Assembly (NCBI GenBank): GCA_027532905.1
Contig: JAPZUA010000002.1
Location: 186,001-250,000, forward strand
Direction of reading: 5' to 3'
From: Magnetospirillum sp.
GTDB lineage: Bacteria > Pseudomonadota > Alphaproteobacteria > CACIAM-22H2
Length of the DNA stretch: 64,000 nucleotides
A model generated the notes under the pieces. That model was given only the letters and a program-made list of their open reading frames with translations. It was not told the origin of the DNA and searched no databases. Position numbers and translations under genes: made by a program. Of the stretch, positions 56,756 to 64,000 are shown in pieces; position 1 is the stretch's first letter; each line of letters begins with the position of its first letter.

Positions 56756-58438
56756 ATGGGGATGTTCCGACTGGGTTTTATCGGCATTGCGGCCGGTCTT
56801 TTGTGGACGCTGCCGGGGGCCGCCGCCGTCCAAGGCGATCTGCGCCCAGTGCTGCGCGCGACCCTTGCCGCCTACGCCCCCACCGCGACCGAGACCGCTT
56901 CGATCGCCGAACGCCAGCGCCAAAGCCTGCTGGGGTTCTACGATGCGCGCGGCTTCGCCCCCATTTGGCTTGCCGACAATGCGCCTGCTGCCCGCGTCGG
57001 CCGCCTGATCGAACTGCTCAAAAGCGCGGACCGCCACGGCCTGTCGGCGATCGACTACAATGTCGCGGAACTCGAGCTGCTGCTGCACGCGGCCGACGCG
57101 CAGACCCTGGCACGGCTCGAATTCGCGCTGAGCCAGGCGGCCTTGCGCTACGCGGCCGATCTCTTGGGCGCGCGCGTGGCGTCGGTCGAATTGCCGGCCG
57201 ACGTCAAGATCGCGCCGCGCCCGCTCGACGCCGAGCGGATCTTGCGCGAGCTTGCCCGCAGCGACGATCCGGCTGGCCCGCTCGAGGCGCTCGCCCCCGC
57301 CGATCCGGCTTACGTCCAACTGCGCGACTGGCTGGCCCAATACCGCGCCATCAAAGCGCGCGGCGGCTGGCGCAACATCGCGAGCGGCCCCACGCTCGAC
57401 CCCGGCATGAGCGATCCGAGGGTTCCGGCCTTGCGCCGACGCCTGGCAATCACCGACGCAGCACCCGCAGAGCCGGCCGACGCGGATGCTGGCGAAATTT
57501 TCGACATCGATCTGGTTGCGGCCCTGATGCGCTTCCAGGCCCGCCACGGCCTGGCGCCGGACGGGCGGTTGGGGCGCCGCACGCTTGCCGCCCTCAACCG
57601 CTCGGTCGATGCGCGCATCGTGCAGATCGTCGCCAATCTCGACCGGCTGCGCGCCCGGCCCGCGGCCGAGGCGAATTTCATCGAGGTCAACGTGCCGGGC
57701 TTCAGCTTGCGCGCCGTCGAAGCGGGCGAGACCCGCCTCGAGATGCCCGTCGTCGTGGGCCGCGAAGCGCGCGCAACGCCGATCTTCTCGAGCCGCGTGA
57801 CCGAGGTGATCTTCAACCCGAGCTGGACCGTGCCCGTCAAGCTCGTGCGCGAAGATCTGCTGCCGCGCCTGCGCGCCAATCCGCAGGCCTTGGTCGATCT
57901 CGGCTTCCGCTTCTATCGCGGTTCGGGCGACGAGCGCGTCGAGGTCGATCCGCGCAAGGTCGATTGGCGCAAGGTGAGCCCGCGCGCCGTGCCCTATTGG
58001 GTGCGCCAAGATCCGGGGCCCAAAAACGCGCTGGGCCAGGTCCGCCTGACTCTGCCCAACATCTACGACGTGTTCCTGCACGATACGCCCGATCGCCATT
58101 ATTTCGCCCGCGCCGAACGCGCTTTGTCGTCGGGTTGCGTGCGGCTCGAGCGCCCCATCGACCTTGCCGAATGGGTTTTGCGCAACACGCCGGGCTGGAC
58201 GCGCGAGGCGATCGAGGCGGCGGATGCCGACGCCGTCACCAAAAACGTTCAAGTGCGCCGGCCGATCCCGCTGCACTTCGTGTATTTCACGGCCTTCGTG
58301 CAGGATGGCGAGCTGCATCTGCGCGAAGACATCTACGGCGTGGATGCGCGCTTTGTGGCCGGCATCGAGCGGCGCCCGGTCGCCGACCTGCGCCTGCCGC
58401 GCGAAGGGGCGGCACCGCCCGCCACCCTCGCCCCGTGA
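56756..58438 (+). CDS. L,D-transpeptidase of the YcbB/LdtD type
   Basis: This 560-residue periplasmic enzyme forms 3-3 peptidoglycan cross-links or attaches proteins. A signal peptide is visible (MGMFRLGFIGIAAGLLWTLPGAAA). Then come a scaffold domain (from about 55: SLLGFYDARGFAPIWL), a peptidoglycan-binding domain near 245-285 (LVAALMRFQARHGLAPDGRLGRRTLAALN) and the YkuD catalytic domain (about 320-480). The active-site cysteine is Cys461 in ALSSGCVRLERP, with the upstream histidine in HDTPDRHYFARAERA. The domain order matches E. coli YcbB. Confidence 0.93.
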   Translation: MGMFRLGFIGIAAGLLWTLPGAAAVQGDLRPVLRATLAAYAPTATETASIAERQRQSLLGFYDARGFAPIWLADNAPAARVGRLIELLKSADRHGLSAIDYNVAELELLLHAADAQTLARLEFALSQAALRYAADLLGARVASVELPADVKIAPRPLDAERILRELARSDDPAGPLEALAPADPAYVQLRDWLAQYRAIKARGGWRNIASGPTLDPGMSDPRVPALRRRLAITDAAPAEPADADAGEIFDIDLVAALMRFQARHGLAPDGRLGRRTLAALNRSVDARIVQIVANLDRLRARPAAEANFIEVNVPGFSLRAVEAGETRLEMPVVVGREARATPIFSSRVTEVIFNPSWTVPVKLVREDLLPRLRANPQALVDLGFRFYRGSGDERVEVDPRKVDWRKVSPRAVPYWVRQDPGPKNALGQVRLTLPNIYDVFLHDTPDRHYFARAERALSSGCVRLERPIDLAEWVLRNTPGWTREAIEAADADAVTKNVQVRRPIPLHFVYFTAFVQDGELHLREDIYGVDARFVAGIERRPVADLRLPREGAAPPATLAP

Positions 58439-58444
58439 CGCCTT

Positions 58445-58464
58445 GCCCCTAAAACGGGCTTTTT
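58445..58464 (+). terminator. Weak intrinsic terminator after the L,D-transpeptidase
   Basis: GCCC (58445-58448), a seven-base loop and GGGC (58456-58459) are followed by five T. The stem is only four pairs, so termination may be partial, letting some transcripts reach the DUF882 gene. Confidence 0.4.
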
Positions 58465-58586
58465 GTCAGCCTCTTAAGCAGTTGTTTCAGATTGTTTCTT
58501 TGGGCTTGCCTTCGGCGGCTTGGCTGTGCATTCTGCGCATAACAGCTATGTGACGAACTCAATTACCAGGGAAGCAAGCCCCCCGC

Positions 58587-59225
58587 ATGACCGATCCGAA
58601 GACCGTTCCGACGCGCCGGGGCTTTTTGCTTTTTGCCGGCGTTGCCGCCGCCAGCACGCTGCTGCCGCCTTCCCCGAGCTGGGCCAACGCAAAAACGGCA
58701 AGCGTCCCGCCGCCGCCGCGCCCGGCCCCGCGTCCGGCCACCTCGGCCGCCGGTCCTGCCGTCGGCACACGGCCCGCCGGAACACGCAGCCTGCGCATCC
58801 AGGTCGTCAATACGGGTGAACGCTGGGAAGGTGTTTACTGGCGCGACGGCGTTTATGTGCCCGAGGCTACACGCCGTCTCGATGCGTTGCTGCGCGACTT
58901 TCGCGCCGGCAAGGTCGCCCAGATGGATCCCAAGCTCTACGACCAATTGTGGGAACTGCACACGCGGTTGGGCTCGAGCGAGCCGTGGCGCGTGATCTCG
59001 GCCTACCGCTCGCCGCAGACCAATGCGGCCGCGCGCCGCACCCATCGCGGGGTGGCGCGCAACTCGTTCCACATCCAAGCCAAGGCTTTGGACGTGGATC
59101 TCACCGACCGCTCGGTCCGCGCCATCCGCGAGGCCGCGATCGGCCTGCAGGCGGGCGGGGTGGGGCAGTATCCGCGCAGCGACTTCGTCCATATCGACAC
59201 CGGCCCCGTGCGCAGCTGGGGCTGA
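58587..59225 (+). CDS. DUF882/YcbK-like M15 peptidase-fold protein
   Basis: This 212-residue exported protein has a Tat-like signal, TRRGFLLFAGVAAASTLLP, then a proline-rich linker (PPPPRPAPRPATS). The DUF882 domain follows: LRIQVVNTGERWEGVYWRDGVY, SSEPWRVISAYRSPQTNAAARRT, and the zinc site RNSFHIQAKALDVDL with the final histidine in DFVHIDTGPVRSWG. E. coli YcbK lies next to the L,D-transpeptidase gene ycbB, and the same neighbourhood is kept here. It probably acts in cell-wall remodelling. Confidence 0.92.
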   Translation: MTDPKTVPTRRGFLLFAGVAAASTLLPPSPSWANAKTASVPPPPRPAPRPATSAAGPAVGTRPAGTRSLRIQVVNTGERWEGVYWRDGVYVPEATRRLDALLRDFRAGKVAQMDPKLYDQLWELHTRLGSSEPWRVISAYRSPQTNAAARRTHRGVARNSFHIQAKALDVDLTDRSVRAIREAAIGLQAGGVGQYPRSDFVHIDTGPVRSWG

Positions 59226-59632
59226 GTCTCCTCGACCGCCAACGCCGACGTTACGCAACATCCGCGCGACATAAGCGCGACATCGATGCGCCACTCGCGC
59301 GACATGTACGCAACATTTTCCGACTATTCGACTTTAGCTTTACGACTTAACTTATTGAATTTAAATGACAGTAATTTTCGTACGCAACCGAATCGCACGG
59401 AAAATCCCGTGTGCGCCGGGGCCGCGCCGGCGGTCGTTTCTCTTTTCACCATGTCAAACAGCGCCAAGCCCATTCTCATGAATGGTCTTATGAAGATAAT
59501 ATAACCTATAAAGAACTTAATTGGAACAATCTCTGGAGCGATCTCTGCGTGGCGTTTCGAAAGCGCCGCCGGAGCCGACGGTTTCGGCGTCCGTTTTGTC
59601 GAAGCTCGGCAATTGACGGCGGGGGCGCAGCT
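59226..59632. other. 407-base stretch without a convincing gene
   Basis: The stretch lies between two convergent genes, so it needs to hold no promoter for either. The first 90 bases carry three GCGCGACAT repeats and two TACGCAACAT repeats. The middle (about 59320-59530) is unusually AT-rich for this chromosome. Short open frames exist, but none has a ribosome site or a protein-like sequence. It may hold an RNA gene, a protein-binding array or scar sequence. Confidence 0.6.
59252..59316 (+). repeat. Phased GCGCGACAT repeats framed by TACGCAACAT
   Basis: GCGCGACAT occurs at 59264-59272, 59275-59283 and 59297-59305, i.e. spaced 11 and 22 bases start to start, one and two helical turns. The group is framed by direct repeats TACGCAACAT at 59252-59261 and 59307-59316. 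Exact helical phasing suggests binding sites for a protein on one face of the DNA. Confidence 0.65.
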
Positions 59633-60139
59633 TCAGGCGGCGGGTTCGACCTTCAGCGACGCGGGCTCCACGGTCTTGAAGAAGCCCGACACGGTGGTGC
59701 CGTCGGCGGCGAGCGGCAGGATCAGGCGCGTATAGCCGTGGCGGTTGCCGTCGATCGTCACGTAGTCGCGGCGCGCGAGGCTCGGCTGCTTGGCGTCGGC
59801 GATGCGCACGAGGCTGTCGTAGACGATCGCGGCGTCGGTTTCGTTGAAGAAACCGCGCAAGCCGCGCCCGCTGTCCTTGAAGGTCGAGTGTTCGCCCACA
59901 TAGAGGCCGGCCATGCGCACGCGCACGTCGCGAGCCGCCGGCAGATAGTCGAGCATCATCGTGTAGGGCAGCGTTTCGGCCGGGACGAGCCCGATATCGA
60001 GCGAGGCCGGCAGCCGGTCGCCCGCGCACGCCGCTTGCCAAACCCGGTAGCAGGCGGCGAGCACCGGATAGGCGTCGATCTCCGCCAGCGGCAATTCGAC
60101 GTAACGCCCCAATTCGCGGATGGGCATCTGTTCACTCAT
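59633..60139 (-). CDS. PAS-fold protein (alphaproteobacterial PAS_5-like)
   Basis: This 168-residue protein resembles the PAS_5 family found mostly in alphaproteobacteria. Segments are PVLAACYRVWQAACAGDRLPASLDIGLVPAETLPYTMMLDYLPAARDVRVRMAGLYVGEHST, then GRGLRGFFNETDAAIVYDSLVRIA and RHGYTRLILPLAADGTTVSGFFKTVEP. The order fits a ligand-sensing PAS domain with no output domain. It overlaps the upstream gene by four bases (ATGA at 60136-60139) and so works with it. Confidence 0.78.
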   Translation of the reverse strand: MSEQMPIRELGRYVELPLAEIDAYPVLAACYRVWQAACAGDRLPASLDIGLVPAETLPYTMMLDYLPAARDVRVRMAGLYVGEHSTFKDSGRGLRGFFNETDAAIVYDSLVRIADAKQPSLARRDYVTIDGNRHGYTRLILPLAADGTTVSGFFKTVEPASLKVEPAA

Positions 60140-61134
60140 TTCTCGGTACTCCCCAGCAACCGCCGACTTGCCAACAAACGCCTGGTCGAACTCAAACGCG
60201 GCCTGTCCATGAAGTCGGACAGGTCGCTCTTGCGCCACGCGAACCGGCCTGCGTCGAACGGCAGACGCACGGCCAAAAGACGCTGCATTTCGTCGAGCTC
60301 CTGGTCGTTCGGTCCGTTCGTCTGGCCGCGCGCTTCTTCCAGGCGCTCGCGCAGCGGTTCGAAATCGAGCAGGAAAGTGCGCAAGGCCGCCATTTTCGGC
60401 CACAGGCGCGCATGAAAATCGCCGATATTGCCGAATGCCCGCAGCGGATCGGCCGCGACCGCGTCGAGCTCGATCGCGATGGCCGACGACCATACCAGCG
60501 CTTCGCGCAAGCCCAACGCGATGGCGCGCGCACGCTCGCTGCGCCAGGCGTTTTGGCGCGCGGCGGCGATCTTGGCGATCGCACCCACATCCTGCTGCAG
60601 ATCGACGATGCTGCGGCACAGCCGCTCGACGCGCGCGATATCGACCGCGACCGCAACGATGTCGTCGGCGACAAGGCCGAGCTTGCGCGGATTGGCGTAG
60701 GCGCCGACCCAATCGACCAAGGCTTCGAGCGCTTCATCCATCGAGTCCGCAGCCGACTGCAGCGCGCTGTCGGCCGGCAGGCCTCGAAACGGCAGCGGCG
60801 GGCCGCCGACGGCCGTCCCGATGCGCCGCACGGCGCGCACCACAAGATGCGGCTTGGGGTCCCACGAGGGCCGCCCGTCCACGGCTTCGCTCGGCAGTTT
60901 CTGGCCCGCTTTGAGCGTGCGGCAATAGCGCAGGGCCGTGGGCACAAGCGTGAGCAGCCGCGCGTCGCGCGAGCGGGCGGGCACTTCGAACAAGGCCGCA
61001 ACATGGCCGAGATCGACGCTGGTTTTGGCCTCGCCGAGATCGATGCGGAACACGATTTTGCGGTAGTCGTCGACCGCAAAAAACGCATCGCCGCGCGCAA
61101 GGGCAGGCATTTCGAAACCGAAGATCAAGGACAC
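60136..61134 (-). CDS. Hypothetical protein coupled to the PAS gene, 332 residues
   Basis: I do not recognise this family. The start is GTG. The N-terminal part (SLIFGFEMPALARGDAFFAVDDYRKIVFRIDLGEAKT) looks like a beta-rich domain. The rest is mainly helical, with heptad-like stretches (SIVDLQQDVGAIAKIAAARQ, MAALRTFLLDFEPLRERLEEARGQ). No membrane helix, cysteine cluster or enzyme motif stands out. Translational coupling to the PAS-like protein suggests a shared signalling role. Confidence 0.65.
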   Translation of the reverse strand: MSLIFGFEMPALARGDAFFAVDDYRKIVFRIDLGEAKTSVDLGHVAALFEVPARSRDARLLTLVPTALRYCRTLKAGQKLPSEAVDGRPSWDPKPHLVVRAVRRIGTAVGGPPLPFRGLPADSALQSAADSMDEALEALVDWVGAYANPRKLGLVADDIVAVAVDIARVERLCRSIVDLQQDVGAIAKIAAARQNAWRSERARAIALGLREALVWSSAIAIELDAVAADPLRAFGNIGDFHARLWPKMAALRTFLLDFEPLRERLEEARGQTNGPNDQELDEMQRLLAVRLPFDAGRFAWRKSDLSDFMDRPRLSSTRRLLASRRLLGSTEK

Positions 61135-61274
61135 GGAGCTATCTCTGCCTAGGGTTCGCCGGACGCGGGCACGAAAAGCAACCCGCGCGGAGAATTAGGA
61201 CGCTGGTGCGCCGCCGTCCAGGGGGCGGGCGCGAAATTGCGACGCAAAATGGGAGGGGGCGGTGGCTTGCCCAG

Positions 61275-61457
61275 TTATGTCGATGCGGCAAACGGGTCGA
61301 TTAGTTGGAGGACGAGCCCGTCGAAGTCCCTCGCGTTGCGGGTCGCGATCGGCATCCCGTGGACCATCGCAATGGCGGGGATGTAGCCATCATTGCTTGA
61401 GATTGGCTTGCGAAGCGTGCGGCGCGTAGAACTCTTCAGAGGCTTGATACGCGTAGC
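61275..61457 (-). pseudogene. Remnant of a PIN-domain (VapC-like) toxin gene
   Basis: The minus strand is open from 61457 to a TAA at 61275 and has no start codon. It reads in order RKPISSNDGYIPAIAMVHGM, PIATRNARDFDGL and LVLQLIDPFAAST. This matches the C-terminal third of PIN-domain toxins of the VapC/FitB kind: the DGYIAAIA helix with its catalytic aspartate, ATRNxxDF with another, and the closing NPF/DPF. The N-terminal two thirds and any antitoxin gene are missing. It begins 5 bases after the stop of the CHAT gene, which suggests that arrival of that gene truncated it. Confidence 0.72.
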
Positions 61458-61461
61458 TCAG

Positions 61462-63735
61462 TCATTCAAGCATTTGCTGCGTGCGAATTGGATCGTCGAT
61501 CAAGATTGTCTCTGGGCGTCCAACATGAAGATAGCTGATGACACTTGAAACAGCGATCGCCGACTCCAAATCCTTCAAAATACTCACGCGATCTAAGCCA
61601 GTGTTCGCCAGTGTGTCCACCACAACAGCGAAGGGATCTGAGACTCCACTATTGATCGCCATATTTCCGTCATTGTGAACGCTTATATAAGTAGCGTGTG
61701 TTATTTTTTCTTGCTTCTCAAGTAGGCGCAAAAAGTCGGTAAGTAACTGCATACGAATCATGCCAGACACAATCTCTAGCCATGTCAGCGCACGATCGAA
61801 AAACTTGATAGCAGGAGCGATGAAATCCGCGAGACGGTAAATCAGGCGTGCAGCAAACACTGCCGCGTCGTTTGCATGCAGCGGAAACACTGATGCAAGA
61901 ACTGCGCGGGCCCCAATAGCAAGAAAACCATTAGCAATTGTAGCGTGATTTCGGTCGGCTGCATGAGTATCACATGCGCTTAAGATAACGATTGGAGGCA
62001 TACGGGCGATTCTGCCTCGCAGGGTCCATACATTGATGGGCTCCTCTTGGAGATACAGTACTGCGGAAGAATCTTCGGCATGAGCTCCGTGGCCGTCGAA
62101 CATGACAACTTGGCCATCGAACGCATTTATGGCGGCAACAAACTCCATTTCATTGGCCACTTCGACGAAATCTATACGTATCGTGTCTCTCCATGCCTGA
62201 CTGAAAGACTCGAGTGCGACCTCGAACACTCGCTTAATTGGATCGTCACGTTTAAGGGCGCCTATAATCAAGATGTGATGGAGGTCGGCGGGTGTGAGTC
62301 TTAAGTGAGCGCGCGGCCCAACTGTTTCGATAAAAAGATTTCCTGGCGTTACAGGGATGCGGCAGACGTCTTTACGAATCAGGAGTGGCAGGCCGTCGAC
62401 ATCAAGCCATTCGAGGTGAGCATCGGCTACGATCCGCACTCCAGTTTCGGATCGGCGGACAAGATCGACAAATTCAGGTGGAACAGCATCGGCGAGTCGC
62501 TTCTGCACTGCGCGGAAGCCCAGCAACCGCTTACGGGACCTTGCTTCGCGCGCGCGATGCTGCTGCGCGAAGCTGCGAACCTGACCAGCACTCCGGTTGA
62601 TATCGTTAGGTAGGCGAACGACCGCCGAAAAGTCCGACACTGCAAGAGCGCTAACTGCTTCGGTTCCAAGCTGAAGCTCTTGCGAGCGGATCAGCAGTAG
62701 CGGATGCGGGCGCGGCGGCACCTTAGGTCCATCTTCCTTGTCTTGCGGGCCTAAACTAAATACTGCTTTGATTTGCGATTTGTTCTTGAATTCAAAGCCG
62801 TAACCCTCCTGCCGGCGCAATGCCTCGAGTGTTTGTTCGAAGCCTTTTCTTTCGACCTGGTTGAGCTTTGCAGGCAGGGGCATTTGGAAGATGTGCGGGT
62901 AGATCGACGGCGCAAAAAGGTTCAGGTCGATCGTTTGTCGGAACGTTCGGAAGATGTCGCGGTTGCCAACCGCTCGGCGTTCTTCAAGGACGCTGTTTGC
63001 GGTTTGAACGATTTGATCTATGTAGGGTTGTTTGCCTCGGTTGATATTCTCGAATGGGCCGTAGACCAATTCGCAATATCCTGCCGAAGCGAGGACCGAA
63101 ACGTTTGGAGCAACGCTGTTATGTCCGCCAACTTGGTACCCAATCTTGCGGTCCGTGGGTTCAATCCACGAACTCAACATTGCTTTTACAGTCTCAATAT
63201 CTTTCGGAGTGATGGTTTCGGGAAGCTTATCGCAGCGGGTTAAGAATACTTTTCGCAATGTTTCCGGGTTTAGATCCTTCATACAAATCTCGCCGTCCCG
63301 CTCGGCAACTATGACCGGAGGGACTCTGCACGACGCGGACCACTCGAAGTATTCTTTTGCATCTTCTTCGGGGCTTACTAGGATCACGTTGAATGGCACC
63401 ATCGGAGGCGGTTGCAACGAGCGAACTGCCCGGGGCGACTGACAGTACCAATTCACAGGATTGATCCCTGCGATTCGTCGGGTTCGCAGTGTTTTTTGAC
63501 CATTCTTTGTGAGATCATAAATCGTAGAAGGAAGCATCGAAGCAACGCGTAACCTCCCGTTATGACGACAAAGACTTGGCGCAAAACCTTGAGTAACCGA
63601 TGCTTCCTCGGGTGCGCTATCGGATACAGTGATGACAAAATAAATTCGAAGATCAAGCAGATATGTTTCGCCGTCAGGCGGCACGACATCTGCTTTCAGG
63701 CCCGGTGGCACGAATGCGGTTTGTTTTTCGGTCAT
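61462..63735 (-). CDS. CHAT-domain caspase-like protease
   Basis: This 757-residue protein has a C-terminal CHAT (caspase HetF-associated with TPRs) domain at about 490-640. The catalytic His549 lies in VVMFDGHGAHAED and Cys588 in PIVILSACDTHAADR, followed by the typical GFLAIGARAVLASVFPLHANDA strand. The N-terminal 480 residues are unrecognised, without obvious TPRs; a basic helical stretch (RSFAQQHRAREARSRKRLLGFRAVQKRL) lies near 385-415. Known CHAT proteases act in bacterial immunity by cleaving gasdermins or other partners. The gene is more AT-rich than its surroundings. ATG 63735 is chosen; a TTG at 63753 would add six residues. Confidence 0.82.
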   Translation of the reverse strand: MTEKQTAFVPPGLKADVVPPDGETYLLDLRIYFVITVSDSAPEEASVTQGFAPSLCRHNGRLRVASMLPSTIYDLTKNGQKTLRTRRIAGINPVNWYCQSPRAVRSLQPPPMVPFNVILVSPEEDAKEYFEWSASCRVPPVIVAERDGEICMKDLNPETLRKVFLTRCDKLPETITPKDIETVKAMLSSWIEPTDRKIGYQVGGHNSVAPNVSVLASAGYCELVYGPFENINRGKQPYIDQIVQTANSVLEERRAVGNRDIFRTFRQTIDLNLFAPSIYPHIFQMPLPAKLNQVERKGFEQTLEALRRQEGYGFEFKNKSQIKAVFSLGPQDKEDGPKVPPRPHPLLLIRSQELQLGTEAVSALAVSDFSAVVRLPNDINRSAGQVRSFAQQHRAREARSRKRLLGFRAVQKRLADAVPPEFVDLVRRSETGVRIVADAHLEWLDVDGLPLLIRKDVCRIPVTPGNLFIETVGPRAHLRLTPADLHHILIIGALKRDDPIKRVFEVALESFSQAWRDTIRIDFVEVANEMEFVAAINAFDGQVVMFDGHGAHAEDSSAVLYLQEEPINVWTLRGRIARMPPIVILSACDTHAADRNHATIANGFLAIGARAVLASVFPLHANDAAVFAARLIYRLADFIAPAIKFFDRALTWLEIVSGMIRMQLLTDFLRLLEKQEKITHATYISVHNDGNMAINSGVSDPFAVVVDTLANTGLDRVSILKDLESAIAVSSVISYLHVGRPETILIDDPIRTQQMLE

Positions 63736-63754
63736 TGACTTTGAACTGGCCAAA

Positions 63755-63783
63755 ATATTTGTCTATAAACTTTAGGTTATCAA
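63755..63783 (-). promoter_or_regulatory. Candidate promoter of the CHAT gene
   Basis: On the minus strand, TTGATA (63783-63778) and AAATAT (63760-63755) are 17 bases apart. Transcription would start about a dozen bases before the ATG at 63735, leaving almost no leader. No Shine-Dalgarno sequence is visible, so translation may be leaderless or nearly so. Confidence 0.4.
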
Positions 63784-63896
63784 CTTTCTTGAAACACTGC
63801 ACGTAGTTTCTGACAAGCTGCCGCAGGCGGGATATTTGAGCTCTCGGAACAGAATATTGGATTACATTAGTTCGGCCTTATTTGTGTCAGCCGCCC

Positions 63897-64000
63897 TCAC
63901 GGTGCAGCCAACACCGCCGCACATTGTGCCGGGAGTTTCGGGCGCGGCGGGGCGGACTGGCGCGGGCGGGGCGTTGCCGGGGCCGCCGTCGCCGCCTTAC
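63897..64000 (-). CDS. Possible C-terminal end of an unknown gene (partial)
   Basis: On the minus strand, a frame is open from the window edge to a TGA at 63897. It encodes 33 residues rich in alanine, proline and basic residues (TPRPRQSAPPRPKLPAQC). Composition returns here to the GC-rich chromosomal type, in contrast to the AT-rich stretch at 63754-63890. It could be the tail of the gene upstream of the CHAT gene or chance. No family can be named. Confidence 0.3.
   Translation of the reverse strand, partial: KAATAAPATPRPRQSAPPRPKLPAQCAAVLAAP

Noticed and set aside
59286-59504. Plus-strand 72-codon frame in the gene-free gap
   Set aside because: It starts inside the repeat group, has no ribosome site, and its translation looks random.
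63736-63753. TTG start six codons before the CHAT ATG
   Set aside because: TTG is a weaker start and the extra residues add nothing recognisable; it remains possible because neither has a ribosome site.

Overview
The window is GC-rich, dense bacterial chromosome, most likely from an alphaproteobacterium of the Rhodospirillales type. The evidence is a DUF1476 F1-ATPase zeta subunit gene (an alphaproteobacterial marker), a purC-purS-purQ-purL block followed by bolA and a CGFS glutaredoxin gene, a gltX of the alphaproteobacterial second-copy type, and many GTG starts with 4-base ATGA overlaps. No rRNA gene is present, so the genus cannot be named. The only tRNA is tRNA-Leu(UAA) at 45066-45152.

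Layout. 1-7.5 kb: the end of glmU, then glmS, a succinate-semialdehyde dehydrogenase, an ArsR/SRPBCC pair, a GFA protein followed by a decayed copy of the dehydrogenase 3' end, small unknown genes and glutathione reductase. 8.5-14.5 kb: a six-gene operon with a BMP-type ABC importer (lipoprotein-like binding protein, two permeases, double ATPase) interleaved with two paralogous cysteine hydrolases. The first closely matches biuret hydrolase, so import and hydrolysis of biuret-like nitrogen compounds is the best reading. 14.6-25.5 kb: class II DAHP synthase, nicotinate phosphoribosyltransferase, a flavin oxidoreductase, nadE, gltX, cysS, cimA and trmJ, in close or overlapping order. 25.5-30 kb: a membrane adenylate cyclase divergent from rpsD (with a clear promoter and a structured leader), an HxlR regulator divergent from a flavodoxin-like gene, and a DODA-type dioxygenase.

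30-38 kb: purine synthesis (purCSQL with bolA and grxD, then purB), a TANGO2-like gene and the zeta gene. 38-42 kb: a cobalt-type nitrile hydratase-family enzyme split over three overlapping genes in the order of thiocyanate hydrolase scnB-scnA-scnC, directly behind a membrane histidine kinase. 42-52.6 kb: radC, map, a YkgJ-type cysteine cluster gene, a CinA-like gene, the tRNA, rimO, a membrane-anchored pseudokinase with a membrane partner, a polysaccharide-deacetylase/allantoinase-like gene, a methyltransferase-like gene of unknown role and a rhomboid protease. 52.8-59.2 kb: kup, a hexapeptide acetyltransferase, a dienelactone hydrolase-like gene and two cell-wall genes (L,D-transpeptidase and DUF882/M15-like peptidase).

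59.2-64 kb is the most accessory-looking part. A 407-base gene-free stretch carries three GCGCGACAT repeats spaced by 11 and 22 bases. It is followed by a PAS-like/unknown gene pair, then the remains of a PIN-domain (VapC-like) toxin gene abutting a more AT-rich gene for a 757-residue CHAT-domain caspase-like protease. This protease is the best candidate for an undescribed (possibly defence) system. A second unusual element is a set of three consecutive hairpins with 7-8 base C-run loops on the minus strand at 50804-50905, which looks like a small RNA or an elaborate terminator; a fourth such hairpin lies at 55513-55538.
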